From positions 124,001 to 188,000 of the forward strand of contig NZ_AUBE01000008.1 in the NCBI RefSeq assembly GCF_000429085.1: a DNA stretch of 64,000 nucleotides. The letters are read 5' to 3'. Both the position numbers and the translations under genes were made by a program. Positions 15,662 through 23,851 of this stretch are shown in pieces (position 1 is the first letter of the stretch; the number at the start of each line of letters is the position of its first letter). The notes below the pieces were generated by a model. That model ran no database searches and was not told where the DNA came from. It was given only the letters and a program-made list of their open reading frames with translations. Source of the stretch: Streptomyces flavidovirens DSM 40150. GTDB taxonomy: Bacteria > Actinomycetota > Actinomycetes > Streptomycetales > Streptomycetaceae.

Positions 15662-17193
15662 CGCAGCCCCCGCAGCCATTGACACACCCACACCAGGCGC
15701 AACATCGGAAGGGCGTGTTCCGCCAGTTCGCGCCCGTCGCGCAGGACAGCCAGGACCCGGCCCACGTCCAGCACGCCGAGGTCGGCCAGCGCGCTCTCCC
15801 GCTCCAGCCAGGCGTGAAGGCGTCCGCGCTCACGGTGCAGATGGGCCACCGCGCCCAGTCTCAGCCAGTGCCCCGACGGCGCGCGGCAGACGTCGTACAC
15901 CCGCCGCCTGGCGACTGCGCGTTCGAGCGGCAGGTGGTTGCGGAAGGCCCCGCGGTGGATACGTCCCAGCCTGGCCGGGCGCAGCGCGGCCACGGCCGCG
16001 ATCACCTGCGGGTCCAGAGCGGGCAGCAGGGCCCCGCCCGCGCCCCGCTCCTCAAGACCCGCGACCACCCGGCCCGACACCGGGTCGAGGAAGTCGAGAT
16101 GGTCCTTCCACCGCGCCAGCATCCCGTGCCGGGAGGAGGAGAGCGCCTCCTCACCCTCCTGGGTGAGCCCGGGCAGGGAAGCCGCACCGGCCGGTCTGGG
16201 CGGAGCCGGCTTGCCCACCAGCCGTTCGCCGGGGACCTCCCGGCCACCCGGACCCGGTGAGAACACCACGTTCCTGCTGAGGAGTTGGCGGGCCTCGGCA
16301 AGACCGCGCAAGGTGTCGGTGATGTGGAACGGTTCGCAGCCCAGCAGCCGCCACCCGCGATACCCCGTACCGGCCTCGGACAGCCTGGCCGACGCCAGGT
16401 CCTTCAGCAGCCCTCCGCTCACCACCGGCAGTCCGCAGCTCTCGCTCAGCCGGTCCATCAGCCGCAGTGGCACCTGTGTGTCGGGCAGCGGCGGAACGGG
16501 TTCACGACCACTGACCGGCTCGTGAGCGAACAACTCGGCGGGATCGACAGGGACATACCTGATCTCAAGTCCGGGAACCGGCGGCGGCGCGGCGGGAGGC
16601 CGCTCCCCCCAGGCGCCCCCGAAGTCCGCGTGCAGCAGTACGGGCCGGTGCCCCGCCGCCAGAGCGCAGACCGCGAGGAACGCCGAGGCGAGCCCCCCGC
16701 TGTAGGCGATGGCGTAGTCGCCTTTCACACCGTCAAGGGCGCGTCCCACCGCCTCGGCCACCCCTATCCCCGGCTCGGGCAGCTCCGGCCGCTGCCGCGT
16801 GACGGTGACCCCGGCCGAGTCCACCCGTACCGCGGTTCCCACCGCCAGCCGTTGCACGCCCGGCAGCACAGTGGCGTCGGGCGAGGGCGCCGTTCCGTGG
16901 ATCAGTGCGAGCAACTGGCCCGGATCGGGCGTCTGGTAGGGCTCACCCGTCAGGAACGCCCTCAGGTCCTCGCCCCACTCGACCCGTCCGTAACCGACTC
17001 TGTAGTACACGGACCGGCTTCCCGCGCTTTCCCGGCTCAGCCGGAACACATCCGGTGACGGCCGTTCGATCCGTACGCCGCCGGGAACCGTCCACGGGCT
17101 CGGGTCGGTGCAGCGGACCCCGTCGCGCGTCGCCGCCGCGCATCCCAGTACGCCGGCCGTTCCCGCCATCGTTCCCGCCATGGTTCGCGTCAT
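15658..17193 (-). CDS. Asparagine-synthase-like RiPP cyclase (lasso C type)
   Basis: A 511-residue protein with a degenerate glutaminase-like N-terminal half (about 1-140) and an ATP-pyrophosphatase domain starting at YAIAYSGGLAS (162-170). In lasso cyclases and asparagine synthetases this loop is SGGxDS; here the Asp is Ala169. Known relatives adenylate a side-chain carboxylate and form an amide. The N-terminus lacks the Cys2 nucleophile of true glutamine-dependent synthases. The ATG overlaps the B2 stop and its stop overlaps B1, both by ATGA. A macrolactam on the Cys-rich precursor is the natural inference but not demonstrated. Confidence 0.75.
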   Translation of the reverse strand: MTRTMAGTMAGTAGVLGCAAATRDGVRCTDPSPWTVPGGVRIERPSPDVFRLSRESAGSRSVYYRVGYGRVEWGEDLRAFLTGEPYQTPDPGQLLALIHGTAPSPDATVLPGVQRLAVGTAVRVDSAGVTVTRQRPELPEPGIGVAEAVGRALDGVKGDYAIAYSGGLASAFLAVCALAAGHRPVLLHADFGGAWGERPPAAPPPVPGLEIRYVPVDPAELFAHEPVSGREPVPPLPDTQVPLRLMDRLSESCGLPVVSGGLLKDLASARLSEAGTGYRGWRLLGCEPFHITDTLRGLAEARQLLSRNVVFSPGPGGREVPGERLVGKPAPPRPAGAASLPGLTQEGEEALSSSRHGMLARWKDHLDFLDPVSGRVVAGLEERGAGGALLPALDPQVIAAVAALRPARLGRIHRGAFRNHLPLERAVARRRVYDVCRAPSGHWLRLGAVAHLHRERGRLHAWLERESALADLGVLDVGRVLAVLRDGRELAEHALPMLRLVWVCQWLRGLR

Positions 17194-17636
17194 CCGTCCC
17201 GCTCCGATCGATGGACCTCGACATAGGTCTCCCGTACCGGCAGCGACGTGCTCACCACCGCTTCCCCGCACTGCACCCACGCGTAGAAACCCGAGGGCGG
17301 CGTGACCGGGACCATCTCGCGCCCCAGGTGGAAGGAGGCGGCGATGCCCATCCGCCGTAACCCGGCCACCAGGAAGAGCGCGTCGTCCACCGGGTCCAGG
17401 AACCCCATGGTCAGACGCTGCGCGAACCGCAGCCGCGTGACGACCGCACCGGTGTCCCGGCGCCCGGAGCCCCGTCCGGGACGGCGGAGCCTTGGCGTGT
17501 GCACGCGCGGCCAGTGGTCGAGGCGGTACGAACCGTCCTCGCCCTTGACGGATTCCACGAACCGGCGCGCGCCGCGCGCCGCTTTCACCAGCAACAAAAA
17601 GGCCCTCCCCGAGCACAGTGACGAGCGGTGGGACAC
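17190..17636 (-). CDS. Lasso B2-like protein with altered catalytic positions
   Basis: A 148-residue protein whose C-terminal half follows the lasso leader-peptidase B2 pattern: a helix ending LFLVAGLRRMGIAASFHLG, then SGFYAWVQ where active B2 proteins have HAWVE. The Cys expected about 15 residues before the RRxG is Pro82, and the His of HAW is Tyr118. The only Cys are at 8 and 123. So the Cys-His pair of the transglutaminase-like protease is absent. GTG 17636 has GAGG 8 bases upstream and lies 14 bases after the precursor stop. It may act as a scaffold or use other residues. Confidence 0.65.
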   Translation of the reverse strand: MSHRSSLCSGRAFLLLVKAARGARRFVESVKGEDGSYRLDHWPRVHTPRLRRPGRGSGRRDTGAVVTRLRFAQRLTMGFLDPVDDALFLVAGLRRMGIAASFHLGREMVPVTPPSGFYAWVQCGEAVVSTSLPVRETYVEVHRSERDG

Positions 17637-17650
17637 GACACGCGCCTCGC

Positions 17651-17818
17651 CTACTCGCAGATGAACGTCCAGCCGCACGACTCGCCGCAGCACTCGGACG
17701 AGCCCCAGCACGCGACGCCGAACAGCCCGCACGCCGCCGCGACCGTCGTGGGCGCGGTGAACAGGTGCTGCTGCAGGCCATCGGTGGCGAGGCGTTCGGC
17801 AAGTGACGTCGTGGTCAC
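17651..17818 (-). CDS. Cys-rich RiPP precursor peptide with cystine-knot spacing
   Basis: A 55-residue peptide too short for usual gene calling. GTG 17818 has AAAGGGG 5 bases upstream. Residues 1-29 form a leader without Cys (MTTTSLAERLATDGL...). The last 26 residues hold six Cys at 30, 37, 43, 44, 48 and 54, spaced C-X6-C-X5-C-C-X3-C-X5-C. This fits the inhibitor-cystine-knot (knottin) pattern. Glu sits at 42, 46 and 55, and Trp at 38 and 50. The classic lasso leader motif (Y-x-x-P and penultimate Thr) is missing. It heads the cassette with B2-, C- and B1-like genes. I find no family name for it. Confidence 0.78.
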   Translation of the reverse strand: MTTTSLAERLATDGLQQHLFTAPTTVAAACGLFGVACWGSSECCGESCGWTFICE

Positions 17819-17832
17819 GGTGTCCCCTTTCT

Positions 17833-17858
17833 TCGTGCGCGGCGGGTGCCGCGCACGA
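17833..17858 (-). promoter_or_regulatory. Hairpin in the 5' leader of the RiPP precursor
   Basis: A perfect 11-bp GC-rich stem (17833-17843 with 17848-17858, loop of 4) ends 3 bases from the AAAGGGG ribosome site. It could limit translation initiation or protect the message. Confidence 0.6.
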
Positions 17859-18048
17859 GGTGTGGCTCGTCACTAAAAGTATCGTCACCTGTACTGACGG
17901 TCACCGGGCGCACGGGAGCCCGGCCCCCGGCGGAGAGTGCGCTGCGCACGCTCTTGTGGCGGGGCCCGGACGCATGTAGGCGGCCTTTCCCGAGGCCAGA
18001 GCGCCCGCGCGGTCCAAGTGCCGCGCCCCGGCCTGTAGCGTCGGGGGC
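17859..18048. promoter_or_regulatory. Divergent promoter region, RiPP cassette and hydrolase
   Basis: The direct repeat GTCACC occurs at 17884-17889 and 17900-17905, 16 bases apart. An AT-rich patch (ctaaaagtat, 17873-17882) lies beside it and may be the -10 of the minus-strand cassette. On the plus strand TAGCGT (18036-18041) ends 7 bases before the hydrolase ATG, which suggests a leaderless transcript. Confidence 0.4.
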
Positions 18049-18735
18049 ATGAGTGAGCACGCTGTAGTTGATGTCGGCGACGTACGACTGGCCTATCGGA
18101 CCTGGGGCGACTCGTACGGGGCGCCGGTCGTGCTCCTGCACGGACTCGGTTCGTCGTCGGCGAGCTGGGAAGAGGCCGGGCAGGCGCTCGGTGAGGAATG
18201 GCGGGTCTACGCGATCGACCTGCGGGGGCACGGGGAGAGCGACTGGCCCGACGAGTACTCCGTCGAGCTCATGCGGGACGACGTACTGGGCTTCCTCGAC
18301 GAACTGGAACTGGACCGGGTCGGCGTGGTCGGCCACGGCATGGGCGGTGTCGTCGCCCGCCTGCTGGCGCAGGACAACTCCGACCGCGTGGAGCGGCTCG
18401 TCCTTGAGGAGACCCCGCCGCCGTTCCCCGGCGCCATCACGGCGCAGGTGGTACGCCCCGACGAGCCGCTGGACTACGACTGGCCCGTCATGCCGGCCAT
18501 CACGGGCCAGCTCGCCGACCCCGATCCGGAGTGGGCGGAGGCTCTCGGCGAGATCGTGGCACCGACCATGATCATCACTGGCGGGCCGGACAGCTCCATG
18601 CCCCAGGACCGGATGCCGGACATGGCCGCGCTCATCCCGGACTGCCGGCTGATCACCATCCCGGCCGGCCATTACGTGCACGAGGAGCGCCCTCGCCCGT
18701 TCGCGCACGAGGTGACCGAGTTCATGACCAGCTGA
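18049..18735 (+). CDS. Alpha/beta-hydrolase-fold protein lacking the Ser nucleophile
   Basis: A 228-residue cytoplasmic protein with oxyanion-loop LLHGLGSS (about 29-36), IDLRGHGES and a C-terminal GHYVHEE His. The nucleophile elbow reads GHGMGG (95-100) where active enzymes have GHSMGG, so Ser97 is replaced by Gly. It probably cannot perform ordinary ester hydrolysis; a binding or decarboxylase-like role is possible. The cap domain is short compared with epoxide hydrolases. It diverges from the RiPP cassette and ends convergently with a membrane-protein gene. Confidence 0.8.
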   Translation: MSEHAVVDVGDVRLAYRTWGDSYGAPVVLLHGLGSSSASWEEAGQALGEEWRVYAIDLRGHGESDWPDEYSVELMRDDVLGFLDELELDRVGVVGHGMGGVVARLLAQDNSDRVERLVLEETPPPFPGAITAQVVRPDEPLDYDWPVMPAITGQLADPDPEWAEALGEIVAPTMIITGGPDSSMPQDRMPDMAALIPDCRLITIPAGHYVHEERPRPFAHEVTEFMTS

Positions 18736-18808
18736 CGCCGCGCTGATCCTCAAGACGCCCCGCGTGGGCCGCCTGCTTCCTGCCGGGGTCTGCGAGGTGC
18801 TGCCGTTG

Positions 18809-19519
18809 TCAGCGGTGGTACCAGTCCGTGCTGTCGCTGATGGCGATCGAGACGTACGTCTGATGGATCGCCACCAGCGACGCCACCAACCTGGGGTCCC
18901 AGTCGCCCCGCACGACGCGGTAGTCGCCCGCCAGGCCCCGGTAGGACATCACGGCGCGGCCCGCGCTGTCGCGCCAGACGATGCGGCGCGGCGTCGTGAC
19001 CGGGTCCTGCGCGATGCCGGTGAAGGCGGCGACGAGCAGAGCGACGTTGACGGGCAGGAGCACCGTCCACCACAGCGCCCACCACATCAGCCGGCCGGCC
19101 GAGCCGCGCACCGGGGGCACCCCCGCCTGCTCCATGGTCCAGTGGGAACGGCCGATCCGGAAGATCCGCCCGCGCCGCAGCGAGACGCGCCCGATCAGCG
19201 TGCCGTCCGGGTCCAGCACCCGGTAGCCGAAGCGCGGGCCGCCGAAACCGAAACCCGTGCCGTGTTCCGTCGTCACCGAGGCGACCACCTCGCGACACCG
19301 GTCGTCGCCGAACAGCAGGATCTCCCGGGCGCCGGGAAGGTACGCGTTCGGGCCGCCGGCGGAGGTATTGCGCAGCAGATACGCCACCGGACGCGGGCCC
19401 TGCGGCGTACCGTCGTCGGTCACGACCATGACCGGCGCGCCGGGCTTGACGTCGAGGGACTTGTCGCGGCCGCGCGGGGTGTGGCTGCGGGGGTCGAGCA
19501 TTCTGTACGTGATCGCCAT
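18809..19519 (-). CDS. Membrane protein, weakly LURP-one/scramblase-like
   Basis: A 236-residue protein that I do not assign firmly. The N-terminal 120 residues form repeated short strands (ILLFGDD, FGYRVLDPDGTLIGRVSLRRGRIFRIG) like tubby/LURP-one barrels. One or two membrane helices follow (about 145-175). The last 60 residues repeat the strand pattern (VWRDSAGRAVMSYRGL). AGGGGG lies before the ATG at 19519. It stands alone between the hydrolase and a divergent lipoprotein gene. Confidence 0.6.
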   Translation of the reverse strand: MAITYRMLDPRSHTPRGRDKSLDVKPGAPVMVVTDDGTPQGPRPVAYLLRNTSAGGPNAYLPGAREILLFGDDRCREVVASVTTEHGTGFGFGGPRFGYRVLDPDGTLIGRVSLRRGRIFRIGRSHWTMEQAGVPPVRGSAGRLMWWALWWTVLLPVNVALLVAAFTGIAQDPVTTPRRIVWRDSAGRAVMSYRGLAGDYRVVRGDWDPRLVASLVAIHQTYVSIAISDSTDWYHR

Positions 19520-19656
19520 TCAGGCGGCCCCCTGTTTCGTGATCCGGTCCGTTCTGGGGCGTCAGCCTAATAGCGGGCTTCGCGCGCACTCTTGCCGGGC
19601 GCCGCCACCCGTGACATACAGGTCTGGACCATTGCCTTCGGATGAAGGGACGGACC

Positions 19657-20640
19657 GTGCAACGCCCCACCGTTCGCGCCGTGTTGACCTCCTGTGCTGC
19701 TCTGCTCGTGGTGACGGTGACAGGTTGTGCCGTGACCGAACCGGACCGCGACACCGAGCGGCCCTCCACGCCTGGCGGGGTGACGGCGCAGGCGGGCAGT
19801 GCCACGTCGGTCCATGTGATGTGGGACCGGTCGACGGACAACAAGGCGGTCGCCGGCTACGAGGTGTACGAGAAGGGCGCCAAGGTCAGGACCGTGACGG
19901 GGACGCGGCACATGGTCGACATCGACCGGCTCACCCCCTCGACCGCCTACACCTTCACCGTCCGCGCCCGCGACGCCGCGGGCAACCTCTCCGCGCCCAG
20001 CGCCGCCGTCCCGGTGACGACCCCGGCCCCCACGCCGGACGACCGTACGGCCCCTTCCACGCCCGCGAAGCTGCGGGGGCGCGTCGAGGGGACCGGCGCG
20101 GTGAGCCTGTCCTGGGCGCCGGCCACCGACGACACGGCCGTCACGTCGTACGACATCTACCAGGAGGACTCCCGCGTCCACAGCGTGCCCGGTGCCACCA
20201 CCACGGCGCGGGTGTCCGGCCTGCGGCCCGGCACCGTCTACACCTTCACCGTCCGGGCGCGGGACGCCGCAGAGAACTCCTCCGGTGACAGCAACGCCCT
20301 TGACCTGACGACCCTTTCGGGGCCCGGTGACGGGCCTTCCACGGCGCCCGCGGACCTGGAGGCGACCGCCGTCAGGAAGGCGGGGGTACGGGGGATCGAC
20401 CTCAAGTGGACCCCGCCGCGTGCCGGGGGCGGGGGAGAGATACGCGAGCACCAGTTGTTCCTCAACGGCCGGCCGGTCACGACCATCGTGTGGGGCACGA
20501 CCCCGCCGACGGGTACGGCGACGTACCACTTCACCGTCAGCGAGCCGCCTGGCACGCGCTACAGCATCAAGCTGCGGGCGAAGCTGCCGGACGGGAAGTG
20601 GGGCGACTTCTCGGCGCAGCGGACTGTGGTGACGCGCTGA
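19657..20640 (+). CDS. Fibronectin type III repeat lipoprotein
   Basis: A 327-residue exported protein with lipobox VTGC (Cys24) after a hydrophobic signal. Three Fn3 modules follow: about 36-125 and 132-225 are close copies (each with STAYTFTVRARDAAGN or TVYTFTVRARDAAEN), and a more diverged third covers 232-327. Fn3 modules commonly space or bind surface polysaccharide. No catalytic domain is attached. I chose GTG 19657 because AAGGGA lies 7 bases upstream; ATG 19642 lacks a site. It converges on the Trm112 gene. Confidence 0.82.
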   Translation: MQRPTVRAVLTSCAALLVVTVTGCAVTEPDRDTERPSTPGGVTAQAGSATSVHVMWDRSTDNKAVAGYEVYEKGAKVRTVTGTRHMVDIDRLTPSTAYTFTVRARDAAGNLSAPSAAVPVTTPAPTPDDRTAPSTPAKLRGRVEGTGAVSLSWAPATDDTAVTSYDIYQEDSRVHSVPGATTTARVSGLRPGTVYTFTVRARDAAENSSGDSNALDLTTLSGPGDGPSTAPADLEATAVRKAGVRGIDLKWTPPRAGGGGEIREHQLFLNGRPVTTIVWGTTPPTGTATYHFTVSEPPGTRYSIKLRAKLPDGKWGDFSAQRTVVTR

Positions 20641-20654
20641 ACTCCGTTGCCCGA

Positions 20655-20858
20655 TTACGAGAGGTGCCGGAGGTCCTTGTGCTCGGCCTCCGGGACCGGT
20701 TCGCCCGATGAGGGGAGCAGTTGGGGGATGCCGTCGACGATCGGGTAGCGGCGGCGCAGGCGCGGGTTGTACAGCGCGTCCCCCGGCGCGAGGAGCGTGA
20801 GGGGGCCCTTGTCGAGGGGGCAGGCGAGGATCTTCAGCAGTGGGTCATCGGGGGTCAC
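20655..20858 (-). CDS. Trm112 family protein
   Basis: A 67-residue protein matching the short bacterial Trm112 family: LLKILACPLDKGPL at the start and YPIVDGIPQLLP near the end. Only one of the usual zinc-type Cys is kept. In other organisms Trm112 proteins activate methyltransferases, and two methyltransferase genes lie in the same minus-strand cluster. GTG 20858 overlaps the preceding DMT transporter gene by 14 bases. Confidence 0.85.
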   Translation of the reverse strand: MTPDDPLLKILACPLDKGPLTLLAPGDALYNPRLRRRYPIVDGIPQLLPSSGEPVPEAEHKDLRHLS

Positions 20859-21777
20859 GGCTCAGCTCCGGAGTGGCGGGTGCGGGTGTCTTCTGGTGGG
20901 CGGTGAGGGTCAGCAGGACCACCACCGCGAGGGCGGTGCCGGCGATGCGCAGGGTCAGGCGCAGCGGGTCGTCGGGGAGGGACTCGCCGAAGGCGTACGT
21001 GCCGACGACCGCGGTGTAGAGGCAGGACGTTGTCGTGCAGACGGGCACGATCAGGGACGCCCGGCAGCGTTGCAGTGCGGTCTGGGACAGGAGCAGGCCG
21101 GTCGCTCCCGTGATGAGGAGCAGGTACGGGTACGGGCTCGCCAGGAGCGTGAGCGCCACCGCGGCCGGGTCCTCCAGGGTGGCCGGCGTGAGGTGCGCGG
21201 AGACGCCCTTGATCGCCAGGGAGCTCACTCCGTAGACGAAGCCGACGGCCACGCCGTATTCCACGCCCGCGGTGGGCGGGCGCAGGCGGTGCCGGCGGGC
21301 CGCCCGGCGCTCGGTGGCGACGTACAGGCACAGGCCGGTGGTGAGGGAGAGAGCGCTGATCAGCAGGACCAGCGGGGCCGGGGAGCTCTGGCCGACGCTG
21401 TCCGTGTGGTGGCGCAGGGAGCTGACCACCATGAGCAGCGCCAGCAGGACGGTCGCTGTCGCGTAACGCTCGCGGGTGGTGGTGCGTTCGCCCAGGCAGA
21501 GCTTGGACAGGAGGAGCAGCAGGACCAGGCCTGAGACGAACAGGGCCTGGGCGGCCGCCATGGGCAGGGTTGCGTACACGATGAGCTGCGCGGCGAAGCC
21601 GCCGGCCAGAGCGAGGGAACCGGCGATCCACAGCGGGCTGCCGAGGAGGTGGCGCAGGAGACGGGCCGGGCGGCGTACATTCAGCGCCGGGAGACCGGCC
21701 AGGGCACGCTTCTCCAGTACGAAGCCCGTGCTGTACAGGACATTCGCCAGCAGCGCGGCCGCCACACCCCACCACAT
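20845..21777 (-). CDS. DMT-family membrane transporter
   Basis: A 310-residue inner-membrane protein with about nine or ten helices and two EamA-like halves. Positions such as GFVLEKRAL, AAQALFVSGLVLLLLLSKLCLGE and the second-half SLIVPVCTTTSCLYTAVVGTYAFGE fit drug/metabolite or lipid-linked sugar transporters. ATG 21777 was chosen because it begins MWWGVAAALLANVLYS, directly after the stop of the methyltransferase (5 bases). The frame is open further upstream but overlaps that gene. It may move an envelope precursor made by the cluster. Confidence 0.82.
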   Translation of the reverse strand: MWWGVAAALLANVLYSTGFVLEKRALAGLPALNVRRPARLLRHLLGSPLWIAGSLALAGGFAAQLIVYATLPMAAAQALFVSGLVLLLLLSKLCLGERTTTRERYATATVLLALLMVVSSLRHHTDSVGQSSPAPLVLLISALSLTTGLCLYVATERRAARRHRLRPPTAGVEYGVAVGFVYGVSSLAIKGVSAHLTPATLEDPAAVALTLLASPYPYLLLITGATGLLLSQTALQRCRASLIVPVCTTTSCLYTAVVGTYAFGESLPDDPLRLTLRIAGTALAVVVLLTLTAHQKTPAPATPELSRDPR

Positions 21778-21782
21778 CGCGC

Positions 21783-22541
21783 TCAGTTCCCGGCGCGGCG
21801 GCGGGCGTGCGCCAGCAGGATCGACGAAGCGGTCGGTGCGGCGGAGCACACCAGCCGGTCCAGGGGGCGCAGGGGGCGGGGGACGCCGTGGAAGGGAGCG
21901 CCGGTGATCCTCACGACGTCGAAGCCCGAGGCGGTCAGGAATGCGCGCAGGGCGCGGGCCGTGTAGAGGCGTAGGTGGCCCACGACCTCGGTGCCGGGGC
22001 GGCCGTGGATCGCGCGCAGGCTCACCTCGGAGAAGACCGGCTGGGTGCCGGTCAGCAGGAGGGCGCGGTTGTACCAGGCGGCGAGGTTGGGGGTCGACAG
22101 CATGAGGTGACCGCCGGGGGCCAGGACGCGGCGTAACTCGTCCAGCGCGCTGTCGGGGTCCACCAGGTGCTCTATCACCTCGCTGAAGAGGATCGCGTCG
22201 GCGGCTCCCGTGGTGAACGGCAGGCCGTTGTCCGTCAGTTCGCCCCGTACCAGGTGGGGCAGGTGTGCGGATGCCCGGCGCAGTGCGTCCTGGGACCAGT
22301 CGACGCCGATGAGGCGGTGGCCGCGCAGGAGGGGGGCGGCGGTGGCCGCCGCTGTGCCGTCGCCGCAGCCGATGTCCAGGACGGTCGCTCCCGGGCCGGG
22401 GAGGGCGGCGGCGAGGATGCGGGCCTGGCGGAGGGTTCTTGGGGTGCCGGAAGCCACCGGGACATCTGGGTTCTCGTAGAAGTCGCGGAGGTGGGTGGGG
22501 GTGGTGGGCGTGGTGGGAGTGGGTGGGGTTGTCGCCGTCAT
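21783..22541 (-). CDS. SAM-dependent methyltransferase (class I)
   Basis: A 252-residue enzyme. The SAM-binding motif VLDIGCGDGTAAA (about 57-69), acidic loop GVDWSQDALRRA and FSEVIEHLVDPDSALDELRRVLAPGGHLMLSTPN are typical of class I enzymes modifying small or lipid-linked molecules. A Thr/Pro repeat starts the protein. The ATG overlaps the condensation-like gene stop (ATGA). The target is unknown; a sugar or acyl lipid of the envelope cluster is plausible. Confidence 0.85.
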   Translation of the reverse strand: MTATTPPTPTTPTTPTHLRDFYENPDVPVASGTPRTLRQARILAAALPGPGATVLDIGCGDGTAAATAAPLLRGHRLIGVDWSQDALRRASAHLPHLVRGELTDNGLPFTTGAADAILFSEVIEHLVDPDSALDELRRVLAPGGHLMLSTPNLAAWYNRALLLTGTQPVFSEVSLRAIHGRPGTEVVGHLRLYTARALRAFLTASGFDVVRITGAPFHGVPRPLRPLDRLVCSAAPTASSILLAHARRRAGN

Positions 22542-23851
22542 TTGCCGCCTCCGGACGTGGCGTCCAGGTACTCCGCGAAAAGGTCCCGCAGCCGTTCGCC
22601 GTCCCTGGCGCCGAGGAGTACGCCCGACCAGCGCAGCGCCAGATGCAGGCGGCCCGCCGTGCTCGCCGTGGTCACCGTCAGGCCGCGGGGCATGCGGGCG
22701 GGCGCCGAGAACCAGACGGCCGTCGCCCGGCCCGTACCTTCACCGAAGTCCAGGGGGTACGGGACCCGGCCGATGTTGCTGAGGAGGGTGGTCGATGTCC
22801 ACGGCGCCGCTGTTCGGCGCAGGGTGCGGGTGAACGCTGCTCGGAGGGCGACCGGTAGGACCGGGGCTGTCAGGAGGGCGGCTGCGTGGCCCAGTTGCGG
22901 ACGGGGGAGTGATTTCAGGGCGCGGGTGCGGTCGGCCGTGCGGCGCAGCAGGTCCGGGATGTCGGGGGACGGGGGCAGTTCTTCGGGGGCGTACGGGACC
23001 TCCACCAGGCGGGTGCCGTTGCCGATGGGCATGTCCAGGCCACGGGAGCGGTCGTCCACCGGCATCGTGATCCGCATGGGGCGTGGCGGGCTGCCGTGCT
23101 CGCGGTTCCAGGCGGCGATCATGCGGGCGGTCGCCACCATGAGCTGGTCGTTGACCGTGTACGGCGCGTCGCGCGGGCGGCTGGGGACGGGGAGGTCGGC
23201 TGTCAGCATGCCGTTGGGAGCGGCTGACGTGGGATTGCCTCGGGCTACGCGTGCCACCGGGGCGAAGCCGGTGCGGGGGGCGGGGGTCCGGTTCTTGGTG
23301 GGGTGGGGTGCGGTGGGGTGCGCGGGGGTGCGGGTGGGGGCGGTGGTGGTGGGGGAGTTGTCCCGGCCGCCGTAGATCTCGGCGGCGGTGGCCAGGACGC
23401 GGAGGCAGGCGGGGCCGTCCAGGGCGGTGTGGTTGACGGTGAGGAGGAGTACGCGGTCTATGACTTCCAGGCGTACGGGTGGGGAGAGGGCGAGCGGGGG
23501 CGCGAGGGACAGGGCGCGGGCCCTGGCTTGGGTGAGGGCGTGGGTGGTGGGAGGTGGGAACGTGACGACTTCGGTGTCGGGGTGCGGGGTCAGTTCCCAT
23601 TCGTACCGGCGTCGGTACCAGGGGCCGGGGGCCTCCCGCATCAGGATGCGGGGGTGGCGTCGCAGGGCCTCGTTGAAGGCGGTGCGCAGACGGGCGGGGT
23701 CGGGGCGGGCGGGCAGGTGGACCTCGATGTGCACCGTCTCGGGCACCCGTGGGTGCAGGCAGTGGCGGGTGACTTCGTCCACGACGGTGAAGGGAACGCG
23801 GCGGGGGTGGCTGCTGCTGCCGGGGCGGGCGGGATGGTGAAGCGCGGTCAC
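22538..23851 (-). CDS. Condensation-domain-like acyltransferase
   Basis: A 437-residue stand-alone protein of the condensation/PapA superfamily. The catalytic HxxxDG is seen as NHTALDGP (about residue 150), and the later structural motif MPVDDRSRG...MPIGNGTRL matches the DFGWG-region strand position. Such proteins transfer an acyl group to an amine or hydroxyl without the rest of an NRPS. A Pro/Thr/His linker of about 35 residues splits the two lobes. GTG 23851 overlaps the AftD-like stop (GTGA), so the genes are coupled. Acylation of a surface glycan is an inference from context. Confidence 0.75.
   Translation of the reverse strand: MTALHHPARPGSSSHPRRVPFTVVDEVTRHCLHPRVPETVHIEVHLPARPDPARLRTAFNEALRRHPRILMREAPGPWYRRRYEWELTPHPDTEVVTFPPPTTHALTQARARALSLAPPLALSPPVRLEVIDRVLLLTVNHTALDGPACLRVLATAAEIYGGRDNSPTTTAPTRTPAHPTAPHPTKNRTPAPRTGFAPVARVARGNPTSAAPNGMLTADLPVPSRPRDAPYTVNDQLMVATARMIAAWNREHGSPPRPMRITMPVDDRSRGLDMPIGNGTRLVEVPYAPEELPPSPDIPDLLRRTADRTRALKSLPRPQLGHAAALLTAPVLPVALRAAFTRTLRRTAAPWTSTTLLSNIGRVPYPLDFGEGTGRATAVWFSAPARMPRGLTVTTASTAGRLHLALRWSGVLLGARDGERLRDLFAEYLDATSGGGK

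Noticed and set aside
17651..17818. Calling the precursor a standard lasso peptide
   Set aside because: No Y-x-x-P leader motif, no Thr at position -2, six Cys, and no acidic residue at ring positions 7-9 counted from Cys30.
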